Shown in pieces: positions 14,504-14,584 of a DNA stretch of 14,584 nucleotides. This DNA is from Bacillota bacterium. Its GTDB lineage: Bacteria > Bacillota > Clostridia > DSM-8532. The translations under genes were made by a program, and so were the position numbers. The stretch spans positions 1 to 14,584 of the forward strand of contig JAEWSN010000067.1 of the NCBI GenBank assembly GCA_023459915.1. The letters are read 5' to 3'. A model generated the notes under the pieces. It was not told where the DNA came from. It saw only the letters and a list, made by a program, of their open reading frames with translations, and made no database searches. Each line of letters starts with the position of its first letter. Position 1 is the stretch's first letter.

Positions 14504-14584
14504 ACTTGTGACCGCAGCCGTGGCCGTAACCGCAGCCGTAGTTGTGATCGCAGCCGTGCCCCTGTCCGTGGTTATGACCAGGAC
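14504..14584 (-). other. His/Gly/Cys-rich open segment in frame with fapA
   Basis: On the minus strand, in the fapA frame, the window edge reads PGHNHGQGHGCDHNYGCG and then YGHGCGHK: three hexapeptide units of form [GN][HY]GC[DG][HY] encoded by 18-bp DNA repeats (GCAGCCGT core on the plus strand). Such tails bind Ni, Zn or Cu in SlyD-like chaperones and other proteins. No stop codon separates this segment from fapA, which starts 30 codons further on. It may be the end of an upstream gene fused by loss of its stop, an N-terminal extension of FapA, or a chance frame. Another frame ends with a stop at 14572-14574. Confidence 0.45.

Overview
The window looks like chromosomal DNA from a high-G+C member of the Bacillota, most likely class Clostridia. 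The evidence is a run of mazG (yabN-type), an S4 gene (rlbA/yabO-type) and divIC on one strand, a YesM/YesN-type kinase/regulator pair, a DUF3502-type lipoprotein, a DUF6062-type zinc-ribbon protein, a FapA (DUF342) protein, and strong purine-rich ribosome binding sites. The genus cannot be fixed from sequence alone. Family names rest on motifs read by eye; no database search was run.

Layout. At 1-2751 (minus, running off the left edge) lies a large membrane sensor with PAS, GGDEF and HD-GYP domains, preceded by a short open frame joined to it by an ATGA overlap. Divergent from it is glnS (3010-4680, plus). Between glnS and the convergent divIC (4910-5350, minus) sits a 99-bp tandem repeat whose units each fold into two stems of about 17 bp. 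A divergent promoter region at 5351-5551 separates divIC from a histidine kinase (5552-7315) and its AraC-type response regulator (7448-9055). Convergent to these is a minus-strand run, in transcription order: fapA-like (12828-14414), a DUF6062-like gene (11962-12738), mazG (10916-11809), rlbA-like (10687-10926) and a lone solute-binding lipoprotein (9074-10639).

How the genes relate. In Bacillus subtilis the order is yabN(mazG)-yabO-yabP-yabQ-divIC. Here mazG, the S4 gene and divIC keep order and strand, but yabP and yabQ are absent. Their place holds the binding lipoprotein, the kinase and the regulator. No transporter permease accompanies the lipoprotein, so the three may form a sugar- or peptide-sensing unit. 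The other genes are housekeeping (glutamine charging, nucleotide clean-up, ribosome rescue, division) or c-di-GMP turnover.

The strongest unexplained signals are the double-hairpin repeat (4687-4911), the cassette in place of yabPQ, a 12-bp repeat encoding Thr-Ala-Asn-x in frame ahead of mazG (11829-11936), and a His/Gly/Cys-rich open frame running into fapA from the right edge (14504-14584). No tRNA, rRNA, CRISPR array, insertion sequence or phage gene was seen. No gene-free stretch exceeds 300 bases.
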